DNA of 64,000 nucleotides from Albidovulum aestuarii (GCF_029961185.1 NZ_JASBQQ010000003.1:248001-312000); one strand, 5' to 3'; positions 47,104-56,464 are shown, counted from the first letter of the stretch. The notes: generated from the sequence alone by a model not told the origin. Made by a program: numbers and translations.

Positions 47104-48101
47104 CCAGCCACACCTTCCTCTGCATCGACGGCCATACTTGCGGCAACCCGGTCCGCCTCGTCGCTGGCGGCGCGCCGCAATTGCAGGGCAAGACCATGCT
47201 CGAACGCCGCGCGCATTTCCTGGCCGAATATGACTGGATCCGCACCGGGCTGATGTATGAGCCGCGCGGCCACGACCAGATGTCGGGGTCCATCCTCTAT
47301 CCGCCGACGCGGGAGGATTGCGATGTGGGCGTCCTCTTTATCGAGACCTCCGGCTGCCTGCCTATGTGCGGCCACGGGACTATCGGCACCGTGACGACCG
47401 CCATCGAAAACGGCCTCGTCACGCCGAAAACCCCCGGCATCCTCCGGCTCGATACTCCCGCCGGGCTGGTCATCGCCGAATACCGGCAGGAGGGGCGCTT
47501 TGTCGAAGAGGTGCGCCTGACCAACGTCCCCGCCTTCCTCCATTCCGAGGGGCTGACCGCCGAGGTGGACGGCCTCGGCGAGATCACGGTGGACGTCGCC
47601 TATGGCGGCAACTTCTATGCCATCGTCGAGCCGCAGAAGAACTTTCGCGACATCGAAGACCACCGCGCAATCGACCTCGTCGGCTGGAGCCCGAAGCTCC
47701 GCAAGGCGCTCAATCAAAAATACAGCTTCACCCATCCCGAAAAGCCCGAGATCAAAGGCCTGTCCCATATCCTCTGGACCGGCGCGCCGAAACATGCCGA
47801 GGCCACCGCCCGCAACGCCGTCTTCTACGGCGACAAGGCCATCGACCGCTCGCCCTGTGGCACCGGCACCTCGGCCCGCATGGCGCATTGGGCGGCGAAG
47901 GGGCGGCTGACGGATGGCGAGGATTTCGTCCACGAAAGCATCATCGGTTCGCTTTTCAGAGGCAGGATCGAAGGCCGGACCAAGGTCGGCGACACCGACG
48001 CCATCATCCCCTCCATCGCCGGATGGGCGCGGGTCACCGGCCTGAACACGATTTTCATCGACGAGCGCGACCCCTTCGCCCATGGTTTCGTCGTGACCTG
48101 A
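47100..48101 (+). CDS. 4-hydroxyproline 2-epimerase (proline racemase family)
   Basis: A 333-residue proline-racemase-fold enzyme with both catalytic cysteines: C90 in PMCGHGTIG and C253 in [10 protein letters not shown], the pair that defines proline racemase and hydroxyproline epimerase. It converts trans-4-hydroxy-L-proline to cis-4-hydroxy-D-proline. The FAD dehydrogenase upstream and lyase complete the next two steps. Note that a Cys/Cys member can also be a trans-3-hydroxyproline dehydratase. Confidence 0.87.
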   Translation: MTSHTFLCIDGHTCGNPVRLVAGGAPQLQGKTMLERRAHFLAEYDWIRTGLMYEPRGHDQMSGSILYPPTREDCDVGVLFIETSGCLPMCGHGTIGTVTTAIENGLVTPKTPGILRLDTPAGLVIAEYRQEGRFVEEVRLTNVPAFLHSEGLTAEVDGLGEITVDVAYGGNFYAIVEPQKNFRDIEDHRAIDLVGWSPKLRKALNQKYSFTHPEKPEIKGLSHILWTGAPKHAEATARNAVFYGDKAIDRSPCGTGTSARMAHWAAKGRLTDGEDFVHESIIGSLFRGRIEGRTKVGDTDAIIPSIAGWARVTGLNTIFIDERDPFAHGFVVT

Positions 48102-48118
48102 GACGCAAGGAGCCCCCA

Positions 48119-49795
48119 ATGGCCCGACGCATCACCGCCGGTTTGGCCGAAGGGCCGGTCCTCGCGCTCACCGAGGGCCTAAGCTTCTGGGGCGGCGTCG
48201 ATCCCGCGACGGGCCACCTGATCGACGCGCATCACCCCGACTGCGGGGCCGATCTGGCGGGCAGGATCGTGATGATGCCGACCAGCCGCGGCTCCTGCAC
48301 CGGCAGCGGCGTCCTTCTCGAACTCGCGCTGAACGGTCACGCCCCCGCCGCGCTGATCTTCCGCGAGGCCGAGGATGTGCTGACCCTTGGCGCGCTGATT
48401 GCGGGAACCCTCTTTGACCGGCCCCTGCCAGTCCTGCGGTTCGACCCCGGCGATTACGCCGCCCTCACCGCCGAACCATCGGCCCGCATCACCGAAGACC
48501 GGCTGCGGGCCGGTTCGCTGTCCCTTCCGCTCAGCCCCCTCGCGACCGACCGAATGCAGCTCACCGAAACCGACCGCGCCATGCTGGCGGGGGCGGAGGG
48601 TCGCGCGGTTGAGATCGCGATGCAGATCCTGATCACCATGGCCGCCGCACAGGGCGCGACGGCGCTCACCGATGTCACCCGCGCCCATATCGACGGCTGC
48701 ATCTATGCCAGCCCCGCCAACCTGACCTTCGCACGGAAGATGGCCGATATGGGGGCAAGGGTCCACATCCCGACCACGACCAATGCCATCTCGGTCGATC
48801 ACGCGAACTGGCGGCAGCAGGGCGTGGCGGACAGCTTCGGCAGCCCGGCGGCCGCTTTAGCCGACGCCTATACCGAGATGGGGGCAAAACCGACCTTCAC
48901 CTGTGCGCCCTACCTGCTCGACGACGCGCCAGCGACCGGCGAGCCTATCGGCTGGTCGGAATCCAACGCCGTGATCTATGCCAATTCGGTGCTTGGCGCG
49001 CGGACGGTGAAGCACCCGGATTTCCTCGACCTCTGCATCGCACTGACCGGGCGGGCGCCCTTGTCGGGCGTCTATCTCGACGCTGACCGCGCCCCGCGCC
49101 GGATCATCCATGTCGATCTGCCCGAGGGCCATGACGATGCGCTCTGGCCGATGCTCGGTTACCTTGCGGGCAGGCTGGCCCCCGACCGCATCCCTCTCCT
49201 GACTGGGCTTGAAACCTCGAAGCCCGGCGAAGACGATCTCAAGGCACTCTGCGCCGCTTTCGGCACCTCGTCGGCAGCCCCCATGCTGCATGTGGCCGGG
49301 GTCACGCCCGAGGCGCATCTGCCCCCAACGCCGGATGCCGACACGGTCCATATCACCCGTGCCGATCTGGCGCAGACATGGGCGCAGTTCAATTCCGGTC
49401 CGGCAGAGATTGACCTCGTCGCTTTCGGCTCCCCGCATATCTCGGCGGCGGAATGCCGGTCGCTGGCGGACCTGCTGGACGGCAACCGCGTTCTTTCCGG
49501 CACCACCGCCATCGTTACCGCAGGCCGCGACACGCTGAAGGCCCTCGGCAAGGACGGCACGCTCGACCGGCTGCAAGCGGTTGGTGTCCGCATCATCCCC
49601 GATCTCTGCTGGTGCTCAATCTCCGAACCCGTCTTTCCGCCCGCCACCCGCACGCTGATGACCAATTCCGGCAAATACGCCCATTACGCCCCGGCCCTGT
49701 CCGGCCGCGCCGTGCGTTTCGGCAGCCTCGCCGACTGCGCGACCGCAGCGATCACCGGCAAGGCCCCCGCGACCCCGCCCGACTGGCTGACCTGA
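48119..49795 (+). CDS. Aconitase X, single-chain (probable cis-3-hydroxy-L-proline dehydratase)
   Basis: A 558-residue protein with the small swivelling domain at the N-terminus (~1-140; [17 protein letters not shown]) fused to the aconitase-X catalytic domain ([41 protein letters not shown]). This is the type I, one-polypeptide form; members characterised from hydroxyproline clusters dehydrate cis-3-hydroxy-L-proline to pyrroline-2-carboxylate. AAGGAG precedes the ATG at 48119. The longer frame is an artefact over the epimerase gene. Confidence 0.88.
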   Translation: MARRITAGLAEGPVLALTEGLSFWGGVDPATGHLIDAHHPDCGADLAGRIVMMPTSRGSCTGSGVLLELALNGHAPAALIFREAEDVLTLGALIAGTLFDRPLPVLRFDPGDYAALTAEPSARITEDRLRAGSLSLPLSPLATDRMQLTETDRAMLAGAEGRAVEIAMQILITMAAAQGATALTDVTRAHIDGCIYASPANLTFARKMADMGARVHIPTTTNAISVDHANWRQQGVADSFGSPAAALADAYTEMGAKPTFTCAPYLLDDAPATGEPIGWSESNAVIYANSVLGARTVKHPDFLDLCIALTGRAPLSGVYLDADRAPRRIIHVDLPEGHDDALWPMLGYLAGRLAPDRIPLLTGLETSKPGEDDLKALCAAFGTSSAAPMLHVAGVTPEAHLPPTPDADTVHITRADLAQTWAQFNSGPAEIDLVAFGSPHISAAECRSLADLLDGNRVLSGTTAIVTAGRDTLKALGKDGTLDRLQAVGVRIIPDLCWCSISEPVFPPATRTLMTNSGKYAHYAPALSGRAVRFGSLADCATAAITGKAPATPPDWLT

Positions 49796-49805
49796 AGGAC
49801 GATCC

Positions 49806-50837
49806 ATGCGCACGACCAAGACCATCCATGTCATCTCTGCCCATGCCGAGGGCGAGGTGGGCGATGTCATCGTCGGCGGCGTGACGCCCCCGCCCGGCGA
49901 CACGCTCTGGGACCAGCGGAGGTTCATCGCCGAGGACGGTGCGCTTCGCGCCTTTATGCTGAACGAACCGAGGGGCGGGGTCTTCCGTCATGTGAACATT
50001 CTGGTGCCTCCGAAGCACCCCGACGCCAAGATGGGTTTCATCATCATGGAGCCCGAGGACACGCCACCCATGTCCGGCTCGAACTCGATCTGCGTGGCGA
50101 CTGTGCTGCTGGATGCGGGCATCCTGCCGATGGTGGAGCCGGTGACCGAACTGGTGCTGGAGGCCCCCGGCGGCCTCGTCCGGGTCCGCGCCGAGTGCCG
50201 GGATGGCAAGGCAGAGCGGATCACTGTGCAGAACCTGCCCTCTTTCGCCGACCGGCTGGATGCGGCGCTGGAGGTCGAAGGCATCGGCACGCTGAAGGTC
50301 GACACCGCCTTTGGCGGCGACAGCTTTGTGATCGTCGAGGCCGAGGCACTGGGCCTGCAGGTCTCACCCGACGAGGCGCGCGACATCGCCCGGCTGGGGA
50401 CGAAGATCACCAATGCCGCGAATGCCAAGCTTGGCTTTGCCCATCCCGAACAGCCCGACTGGGATCATATCTCCTTCTGCCTCTTCGCCGGACCGCTGGA
50501 GCAGACCGGCGACGGCTTCGCAGCCCGCTCCGCCGTCGCGATCCAGCCGGGCAAGGTTGACCGTTCACCCACCGGCACGGGCGTTTCGGCCCGGATGGCG
50601 GTGCTGCATGCGAAAGGCGTGATGGCAGAGGGACAGACTCTCACCGCCCGCTCGATCATCGACAGCACCTTCACCGGCCGAATCGCCGGTCGGGCGGAGG
50701 TCGCAGGCCGTCCCGCGATCATCCCGGAGATATCCGGGCGCGGCTGGATCACCGGTATCCACCAGCACATGCTCGACCCCTCTGATCCATGGCCGGGCGG
50801 CTATCGCCTGTCGGATACATGGGGTGCGGGGGACTGA
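49806..50837 (+). CDS. Proline racemase-family paralogue with Ser/Thr active-site pair
   Basis: A 343-residue proline-racemase-fold protein, last gene of the hydroxyproline operon. The first catalytic position is Ser90 ([10 protein letters not shown], where MCGHGT is usual) and the second Thr256 ([10 protein letters not shown]). Known trans-3-hydroxy-L-proline dehydratases keep Cys with Thr, so the missing cysteine is unusual. The fold motifs ([18 protein letters not shown]) are intact, and the frame is undamaged. A dehydratase or isomerase for a 3-hydroxyproline-related compound is the best guess. Confidence 0.82.
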   Translation: MRTTKTIHVISAHAEGEVGDVIVGGVTPPPGDTLWDQRRFIAEDGALRAFMLNEPRGGVFRHVNILVPPKHPDAKMGFIIMEPEDTPPMSGSNSICVATVLLDAGILPMVEPVTELVLEAPGGLVRVRAECRDGKAERITVQNLPSFADRLDAALEVEGIGTLKVDTAFGGDSFVIVEAEALGLQVSPDEARDIARLGTKITNAANAKLGFAHPEQPDWDHISFCLFAGPLEQTGDGFAARSAVAIQPGKVDRSPTGTGVSARMAVLHAKGVMAEGQTLTARSIIDSTFTGRIAGRAEVAGRPAIIPEISGRGWITGIHQHMLDPSDPWPGGYRLSDTWGAGD

Positions 50838-51118
50838 AGCGCGCGCCGCAAAATTCTGACGCGTGACCTGGCGGAGGACGCACAGCCATGCCGTGCGGAT
50901 CGCCGGAGGCTACACCTGTAGCCACCTGCAGTTGCGACGCCAAAGCGGATGGAATCGACAGGGGCGCAGCTCTCCGGAAATCTCTGCCGAAGGACACTGT
51001 TCCACTCAGGATAATCGCGCTGTGAACCTTTCGCAGATGGGGGGAGGATTGCGCGGACCACCTGAGGGCGGAAGTTTGCCCGCCCCTGCGACTCACGTGT
51101 CGATGGCATTAGCGACCG
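50838..51118. other. 281-bp spacer before the left repeat unit
   Basis: The stretch follows the hydroxyproline operon. No reading frame with a ribosome site and no hairpin with a T-tract was seen. It marks the passage from conserved operon to accessory DNA. Confidence 0.4.
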
Positions 51119-51494
51119 ACGAATCCTGACCTTTGACGGGCGTAGGCATGGCCTGCAAATGACGCGATTTTGGCAGTTTGAGCATGTTTCGGAGACGAAC
51201 GCTACGTCATGCAGAGCCTTTGTTTCCAAATTCGAGAAGGGACATATCTCGATAGATAAGTTCCCCGATCGAGGGAAACAGGCGATACTGATCCACAGGT
51301 GTTAAGCGTTGTTAGCGAGTGTCCGATTGTCAGTGCGTACGAGTGTTTTTCCAGATCTGGTGCCGCCCGAAAGTGTAGATCGGGCGGCACCGGTTCATGT
51401 AGCGCCAGCTCAGGCTGGCTCGATTTCCATCCACCAGGCAGCGTTCGCTCTTGGCATGTTCGTCGGCCTCGTTCTGTTGCGGGTCGCGGTCTAA
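51119..51494 (+). repeat. Left copy of an inverted 376-bp unit flanking the integrase element
   Basis: From CGAATCCTGACC (51119) to the stop at 51494, this DNA aligns with the reverse complement of 57025-57399. The leader block at 51219-51278 matches the other copy at 55 of 60 positions, and the ORF part at about 79 percent. The two copies point toward each other with the integrated element between them. Similarity stops at the stop codons. Confidence 0.8.
51309..51494 (+). CDS. Small protein with C-terminal hydrophobic segment, copy A
   Basis: A 61-residue frame starting at a TTG (51309), the first usable start after an in-frame TAA at 51303. It has a polar part (TSVFPDLVPPESVDRAAPVH) and a C-terminal membrane-like segment (AAFALGMFVGLVLLRVAV). 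Compared with copy B over 51 aligned codons, I count 16 third-position, 12 first-position and 4 second-position changes, a coding pattern. No ATG exists. The family is unrecognised; a tail-anchored or toxin-like peptide is possible. Confidence 0.55.
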   Translation: MLASVRLSVRTSVFPDLVPPESVDRAAPVHVAPAQAGSISIHQAAFALGMFVGLVLLRVAV

Positions 51495-51865
51495 ATCGCA
51501 AGCACTTCCGGTAGAATGACGGACTGCGTGACTGCCGGATCTTTCCATCCGTTAACCGCAGTCAAGCCTTTTAGCCAATAACCTGAGCGCCGCACGCCCG
51601 TTACGAGCCGGTTGCGCTTCATGATGGGCTGAGTGGGACACCTGAAATCATCGCAGTGATTTCTTGGTCTTTTCATCTGCTTAGAATGTGAGAATTGGTG
51701 GAGCCAAGGTCTACCAAGGTCAACTAGCAAGCTGTCGCATGGCGTCGCTTGTAACCAACTGACATTAGGTATTCTTCAATTTCCTCCGTTGCAAGACGTT
51801 GCAACGCACCGCATACAATCGTATGATTTTCGGCGGAAAAAACGGCTGAAAAAATCGGTGGAAAA
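51495..51865. other. 371-bp region upstream of the integrase
   Basis: No convincing gene is present. The stretch is more AT-rich toward the integrase. TGGTGGAGCC at ~51689 resembles the reverse complement of a tRNA 3' end (GGCTCCACCA) and could be part of an attachment core, but no second copy was found in the window. Confidence 0.4.
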
Positions 51866-53065
51866 GTGAAGCTCAGCGCCAGGAAGGTTGAAGCCCTAAA
51901 GCTCCCGGGCCGATATGGTGATGGCAACGGGTTGTATCTCTACGTCGCGCCCGGCGGCACGAAGTCATGGGTGCTGCGCGCGACGGTAAAGGGGCGCATG
52001 ACCGGCGAAGGTAGCCCATACCGGGTTGAAATTGGCCTCGGGTCAACGTCGCTTGTTTCGCTGGCCGAAGCGAGAGAGGCAGCATTGCCGCTCCGGAAGA
52101 TGGCGAGGCAGGGCGTGAACCCCCTCGATGAAAAGCGGCGCGAAATGCTGACCTTCAAAGAGGCTGCGGAGCGTGTGCACAAGCAGCTTCTGCCGACATG
52201 GCGGAACAAGAAGCACGCGGACACGTGGTTGTCGTCGGTGGAGACCTACGCCTATCCGACGTTTGGCAATCGTTTTCTTGAAACCATCGGCACCGCCGAC
52301 GTTCTGAACGTACTGTCGCCGATCTGGACTGAGAAACACGAAACGGCAAAGCGCCTGAAGCAACGGCTATCGACCATCTTCGATTGGGCCAAGGGCGCTG
52401 GGCACTATCCGAACGAAAACCCGGTCAATGGGCTCAAGAAGGCTCTGCCGGTGGTCAAGCGCCGGGCCGAGCATCTGCCCGCGCTGGCATGGCAGGTGGT
52501 TCCCACCTTCATGGCCGACTTGCGCGAACGTGAAGGCGTCTCGGCGCGAACGCTGGAATTCATCATCCTGACGGCTGCGCGGTCAGGGGAGGCGCGCGGC
52601 GCGCGTTGGGCTGAAATCGATCTCGTTGAACGGGTTTGGACCGTGCCCGGCGAGCGGATGAAGCGCGGCCTGCCGCACCGCGTCCCGCTTTCGCCAGAGG
52701 CCATGGCGGTGCTTGAGGCAATGCAAGGCCTTGATCCTGATTTGGTGTTCCCCGGCCCCAAACGCGACCGGAAGGGGAACGCACAGGAACAATCCGTCAT
52801 GGTGTTCAAGGCGCTCCTTATGCGGATGAAGCGCGATGACATCACCGTACATGGCTTCCGTTCAACGTTCCGCGACTGGTGCAGCGAAAGCGCCCATGCC
52901 GAAAGGGAAGTCGCTGAGGCCGCGCTATCACACGCGACCGGCAACGAGGTCGAACGCGCCTATGCCCGGTCTGACTTGTTCAAGCGGCGGCGTACACTGA
53001 TGGAAACCTGGGGACGCTACGCGACCGGCAAGGCCGGGGACGTGGTGCAGATGGTGCGGGGATGA
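51866..53065 (+). CDS. P4-type tyrosine integrase
   Basis: A 399-residue integrase with the N-terminal DUF4102 domain (LPGRYGDGNGLYLYVAPGGT), the SAM-like core-binding domain and the catalytic domain: ARSGEARGARW (first Arg), HGFRSTFRDW (HxxR), LSHATGNEVERAYARSDL with the tyrosine. It starts with GTG after GGTGGA. This type usually inserts satellite phages and islands at tRNA genes. The stop overlaps the next gene (ATGA). Confidence 0.93.
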   Translation: MKLSARKVEALKLPGRYGDGNGLYLYVAPGGTKSWVLRATVKGRMTGEGSPYRVEIGLGSTSLVSLAEAREAALPLRKMARQGVNPLDEKRREMLTFKEAAERVHKQLLPTWRNKKHADTWLSSVETYAYPTFGNRFLETIGTADVLNVLSPIWTEKHETAKRLKQRLSTIFDWAKGAGHYPNENPVNGLKKALPVVKRRAEHLPALAWQVVPTFMADLREREGVSARTLEFIILTAARSGEARGARWAEIDLVERVWTVPGERMKRGLPHRVPLSPEAMAVLEAMQGLDPDLVFPGPKRDRKGNAQEQSVMVFKALLMRMKRDDITVHGFRSTFRDWCSESAHAEREVAEAALSHATGNEVERAYARSDLFKRRRTLMETWGRYATGKAGDVVQMVRG

Positions 53066-53616
53066 GATTAGAGACTGATGAAACTAAGTTCTTGCGTTCT
53101 CTTGGAGCGCGAATGCGGCAAATGGCCGATGAGGTCGCGACGGGCTCCCAGCCTGAGAGCTACGCGGCGTTTGAGCTTCTCGCAGCAATATTCTCCGCCA
53201 GGGAGATAGATCCCGCGAAACTGCGCGCAGTTTTCCCGGTAAAAGCATGGCGCGAGGAGACAGTTGAAGTGCCGGTTGGCTTGCTCCGACCGATTGTTTT
53301 GGGATGGCTAAATTACATTGAGCCCAGCAATGCGCTGTCCTTAGGTCAGTCAATGCAGATCGAGGGTGACAAGCAGGGTGTCAGCCCGACGCGGAATTTG
53401 CAGGCCACTAAAGACCGGGACCGGCGGCTAGCAAAACAAGTCGTTCTGGATATCGTTCAGACGAAGCTTCAGGGAAGCACGCTCAGCATTGACGCGGCCT
53501 GCGTATCGCTTGCGCAACGCGAGAAAGTTTCGCTTCGGGTCGTAGAAAGGGCATACAAAAAATTCGGACCGTACATGCGCAAGAAGCTTCAAGAACTGGG
53601 ATACGCCGCTGATTAA
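53062..53616 (+). CDS. Hypothetical protein coupled to the integrase
   Basis: A 184-residue hydrophilic protein whose ATG overlaps the integrase stop by four bases. The C-terminal half (LSIDAACVSLAQREKVSLRVVERAYKKFG) has a helical, HTH-like look. Base composition is lower in GC than the left part of the window. No family is recognised. Confidence 0.65.
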   Translation: MRLETDETKFLRSLGARMRQMADEVATGSQPESYAAFELLAAIFSAREIDPAKLRAVFPVKAWREETVEVPVGLLRPIVLGWLNYIEPSNALSLGQSMQIEGDKQGVSPTRNLQATKDRDRRLAKQVVLDIVQTKLQGSTLSIDAACVSLAQREKVSLRVVERAYKKFGPYMRKKLQELGYAAD

Positions 53617-53715
53617 GCACTTGGGCCAAAAGCTCGCGAGGTTTTGGCCTAAGCAATTGATTTACAATGAAATAATTTGAGACATCATGCAGTCATCCGA
53701 AACGGAGGACTGCAA

Positions 53716-53907
53716 ATGGCAACGACCTACTCCCCTGTGACCGTGGTGGCCGAACGGCTCCATTGTCACTCGGCGACGGTTTGGCGCAAAGCCAAGACCG
53801 AGCGTGACTTCCCGAAACCAATTCGCATCGGCGGCATGACGCGGTGGAGCGACGCGGAGATTGACGCGTATCTCGCCAAGGCCGAAGCCGCCCGTGAGGC
53901 CGCATAA
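53716..53907 (+). CDS. AlpA-like excisionase/regulator
   Basis: A 63-residue MerR/AlpA-type HTH protein: TVVAERLHCHSATVWRKAK, then FPKPIRIGGMTRWSDAEIDAYL. The ATG at 53716 has GGAGG seven bases upstream. Such proteins direct excision or switch integrase expression in P4-like satellites. A GC hairpin follows the stop. Confidence 0.85.
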   Translation: MATTYSPVTVVAERLHCHSATVWRKAKTERDFPKPIRIGGMTRWSDAEIDAYLAKAEAAREAA

Positions 53908-53911
53908 GAAA

Positions 53912-53937
53912 CCCCCGCCGGACGAACCGGACGGGGG
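53912..53937 (+). terminator. GC-rich hairpin after the AlpA-like gene
   Basis: CCCCCG-CCGG-ACGAA-CCGG-A-CGGGGG folds with a one-base bulge five bases after the stop. The T-tract is poor (CTATTCC), so termination may be partial. Confidence 0.55.
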
Positions 53938-54005
53938 CTATTCCGTGTGGCGATACGCAAGGAATACCGCATCCGGCCCCGGCTTTCAATGACCGAGGTA
54001 ACAAG

Positions 54006-54320
54006 ATGCAGACTGACACCAAGAAATGGGGCAACGCCAAATACGCCGTCATCGCCCCAGACGGAACCGAAAACATCATCATGGTTAATGGCAGGGAGCG
54101 CTGGGCGCTGGAATGCCTTATTGCCGCCGGTGAGATAGGTTGTACCCCGATTGACCATCCCGGGCCTCGTTGGAGTGCATACACCCACGACATCCGGGGC
54201 ATGGGCGTTGAGATTGAGACGGTTCACGAACCTCATGGCGGCGACTGGCCGGGAACACATGCACGCTATGTTCTTCGCAGCCGGGTTCGCCGTGTCGAAG
54301 CGGATCGGGAGGCGGCGTGA
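54006..54320 (+). CDS. Winged-helix (HTH_39-like) phage-type protein
   Basis: A 104-residue protein with NGRERWALECLIAAGEIGC, PRWSAYTHDIRGMGVEIETV and HARYVLRSRV, the pattern of small winged-helix proteins often found in prophages and satellites. It starts a chain of tightly overlapping small genes. Probable DNA-binding role. Confidence 0.7.
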   Translation: MQTDTKKWGNAKYAVIAPDGTENIIMVNGRERWALECLIAAGEIGCTPIDHPGPRWSAYTHDIRGMGVEIETVHEPHGGDWPGTHARYVLRSRVRRVEADREAA

Positions 54321-54535
54321 TGCACATTGCCACCATCCCGAAAAACGCCCGCGAAGAATTCCGCGTCGAGGTCCAGGACTACAAGGGGCATAGGCTCCTG
54401 AACATTCGGGTCTGGTTCGATGACGGCTCGGGCGAATACAGCCCCGGCAAGCAGGGCATCGCCTTGCGTCTTGATCTGTTGTCCGACCTCTGCGCGGCCC
54501 TTGAGAAAGCCGCCGAACTGGAGGGCGCGGCATGA
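54320..54535 (+). CDS. PC4/p15-like ssDNA-binding protein
   Basis: A 71-residue protein matching the transcriptional coactivator PC4/YdbC pattern: IPKNAREEFRVEVQDYKGHR, LNIRVWFDDG and SPGKQGIALRLDLLSDLCAAL. Bacterial and phage members bind single-stranded DNA. The ATG follows a TGATG overlap with the upstream gene; a GTG one codon earlier is also possible. Confidence 0.75.
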   Translation: MHIATIPKNAREEFRVEVQDYKGHRLLNIRVWFDDGSGEYSPGKQGIALRLDLLSDLCAALEKAAELEGAA

Positions 54536-54630
54536 ACCAGCTTCGCATCCTCCATCTTCGCAGGCTCGGCTTTGACTCCGCACAGGCCACTTGGCTCGCC
54601 CCCATCGTCTATGGGGAGGGCAGCGAATGA
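54532..54630 (+). CDS. 32-residue small protein, hypothetical
   Basis: A tiny frame (MNQLRILHLRRLGFDSAQAT...) whose ATG overlaps the upstream stop and whose TGA overlaps the downstream ATG, both as ATGA. The double coupling is the main argument that it is translated. No family is recognised. Confidence 0.5.
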   Translation: MNQLRILHLRRLGFDSAQATWLAPIVYGEGSE

Positions 54631-54905
54631 CGGCCCCACTCGAACATCGCGAGACTGCTGACAGCTACCACGGCGAGGTATTTCGCCGTGGTGGTTACCG
54701 CGTCATCGCCTGTCGTGACCACATTCAGTGGATCCTGCAGAAGCGAAGGACTTCTCAGGAAAGCTGTGCTGGAGCGCGCTGGAAGGCCGTCGGGTACTTC
54801 CAGACCCGAAACGCGCTGGCCCGGGTGTGGCACAGCAAAACCGGGGGTCACGCGCCGAAAATCGCCGCTCTGCCCGAGCAGATCACGCGGAGGGCAACGA
54901 TATGA
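54627..54905 (+). CDS. 92-residue phage-type hypothetical protein
   Basis: The frame contains ACRDHIQWILQKRR and WKAVGYFQTRNALARVWHSK, resembling a small protein seen in many phage-derived elements of alphaproteobacteria. It overlaps both neighbours by ATGA. The function is unknown. Confidence 0.65.
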   Translation: MTAPLEHRETADSYHGEVFRRGGYRVIACRDHIQWILQKRRTSQESCAGARWKAVGYFQTRNALARVWHSKTGGHAPKIAALPEQITRRATI

Positions 54906-55789
54906 GCGGCAAAACCTTCGCGCAGATCAACTGCGGCCTTCTGAAATCGCAGAAGATGCGCGGCCTCAGCCATGCCGAGAAATGGGCGTATCTCTGCGTC
55001 CATCTCACGCCCTTCGCCAGCTTCTCCGGCGTGTTTCACTACCCGAACGTCATGTGGGCGCACGATGCCTGCCTGACACCAGACGAATTCGAGACCGCCC
55101 GTACCCGGCTGGCAGAGGTGGGGCTTATCGAATTCGACGACGCCGAGGAAATGGTTCGGATCGTCGGCTTCCATCGTCAACGTCCTCCCGAAAACGCCTC
55201 GCGCTGTATTTCGCTGGTTGGCGACTTTCAGGACGCGTTGGGCAATACTAATGGCGACGCGAGCATGTTCTTGCGCGCCGTAGCCGAGTTTTCCGTGGCC
55301 GCCCTTCAGAGGGCGCAGGGATGGAAACCCGACAGCCCCGAACGCGGCAAGCTTCGTGACGTCCTTGGCCCGTTCCTGAAATCGACCTTCCAGGACATGG
55401 GCGACGACTTCCTCGAAGCTCTCACGGACGAGATTGCCGCCACCAGCAAAGCTGTCAGGGCTGAAATGGCTTCGATCCTGCCCGTTCTTTCAACCTCCTC
55501 CAAGGACACCGTGTCGGCACCGTGCCGGGACCGTGTGGGCACACGAGACGTAGACGAGACGAGACTTAGACAAGACGGATACGAAGACAAAGACGAAGAA
55601 AAAGACGAGACGGCGCGATTTTTCGGCACGCTTGACGACGATGCTTGGTCGCGAGCCGAACCGTCGAAATTGCAGAGAAAGGAAGCGAACGGAACCGGAG
55701 CACCCAAGGTGGGGCCGCTTCCGAGCACGCTTAGGTCGCGCCTTGCGACAGAGAGCTTGGGCACAAACACAAACGGAAAAGGAAACTGA
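54902..55789 (+). CDS. Replication-type protein of the element
   Basis: A 295-residue protein. The N-terminal ~100 residues (MRGLSHAEKWAYLCVHLTPF, FETARTRLAEVGLIEFDD, EEMVRIVGFHRQRPPENASR) look like the winged-helix start of phage replication/primosome proteins. A low-complexity Asp/Glu/Lys/Arg tract follows at ~220-238 (nt 55549-55615), then a Pro/Thr-rich tail. No clear catalytic motif is seen. It may recruit host replication proteins for the element. Confidence 0.65.
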   Translation: MSGKTFAQINCGLLKSQKMRGLSHAEKWAYLCVHLTPFASFSGVFHYPNVMWAHDACLTPDEFETARTRLAEVGLIEFDDAEEMVRIVGFHRQRPPENASRCISLVGDFQDALGNTNGDASMFLRAVAEFSVAALQRAQGWKPDSPERGKLRDVLGPFLKSTFQDMGDDFLEALTDEIAATSKAVRAEMASILPVLSTSSKDTVSAPCRDRVGTRDVDETRLRQDGYEDKDEEKDETARFFGTLDDDAWSRAEPSKLQRKEANGTGAPKVGPLPSTLRSRLATESLGTNTNGKGN

Positions 55790-55791
55790 AA

Positions 55792-56463
55792 ATGGCAGGC
55801 AATGAACTCATTGGCATGACGCCGGAATCCGGTCGCGCGAACGGTTGCGCCGATGGGGCTGTTTGGAAGCGACTTTGCCGGAGGTGCACGATGACTGGAT
55901 CGGAACTGGAGGAGACGCGCGATGAAATTACCGGCGCTTCCGCTGCGCGGCAGAAGCCCTCAGAAGCGCCGAACATCTCGGTGGAGATGGAAGACGGAGT
56001 CGCACGTGTGCATATCGGTGAAACAAGCTCGGAGGCAAATGTCGAGGCGCTCATGAAGGCGCTTGGCACGGAAGATACGAAAATTCTGGACGGATTTCTA
56101 AGCCAAATCGGCAATGCCGTCTCGATGCAATGCGTGAATGAGCAGCAGATGCAGTTCGCAATCGCGTTTGTAAAAAGCGTCGAGCCGGAAAACGAAATGG
56201 AGATGCTTTTGGCAACCCAAATGGCTGCGGCGCACATTTGTTCAATGGAAGCGTCCCGACTCTACATGAACGGTTCGACTCTGCCAGGACGGGACAGCGC
56301 CGAGCGAGCCGCGAACAAGTTCATGCGGACGTTCGCGGCGCAAATCGATGCTCTCAAGCGATTCCGTCATGGCGGCCAGCAGAAAGTGACGGTGGAACAC
56401 GTCACGGTCAACGAAGGTGGTCAGGCCATAGTTGGCCCCGTCAAGCATGGGGGGAGGGGGTGA
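55792..56463 (+). CDS. Phage-type hypothetical protein
   Basis: A 223-residue protein with an acidic N-terminal half and the C-terminal segment MLLATQMAAAHICSMEASRL, FAAQIDALKRFRHGGQQK and VTVEHVTVNEGGQAIVG, which resembles a family usually placed next to the HGG-motif protein in alphaproteobacterial phage-like islands. The role is unknown. Confidence 0.7.
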   Translation: MAGNELIGMTPESGRANGCADGAVWKRLCRRCTMTGSELEETRDEITGASAARQKPSEAPNISVEMEDGVARVHIGETSSEANVEALMKALGTEDTKILDGFLSQIGNAVSMQCVNEQQMQFAIAFVKSVEPENEMEMLLATQMAAAHICSMEASRLYMNGSTLPGRDSAERAANKFMRTFAAQIDALKRFRHGGQQKVTVEHVTVNEGGQAIVGPVKHGGRG

Positions 56464-56464
56464 C

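Noticed and set aside
51202..51501. Minus-strand 99-residue frame in the left repeat unit, with a counterpart at 56988-57287
   Set aside because: Both are open because they lie antisense to the conserved small ORF; the substitution pattern fits the other strand (fewest changes at its second codon positions).
51685..51705. tRNA-end-like TGGTGGAGCC as the integrase attachment core
   Set aside because: Only about ten bases match and no second copy was found in the window; insufficient for an att call.
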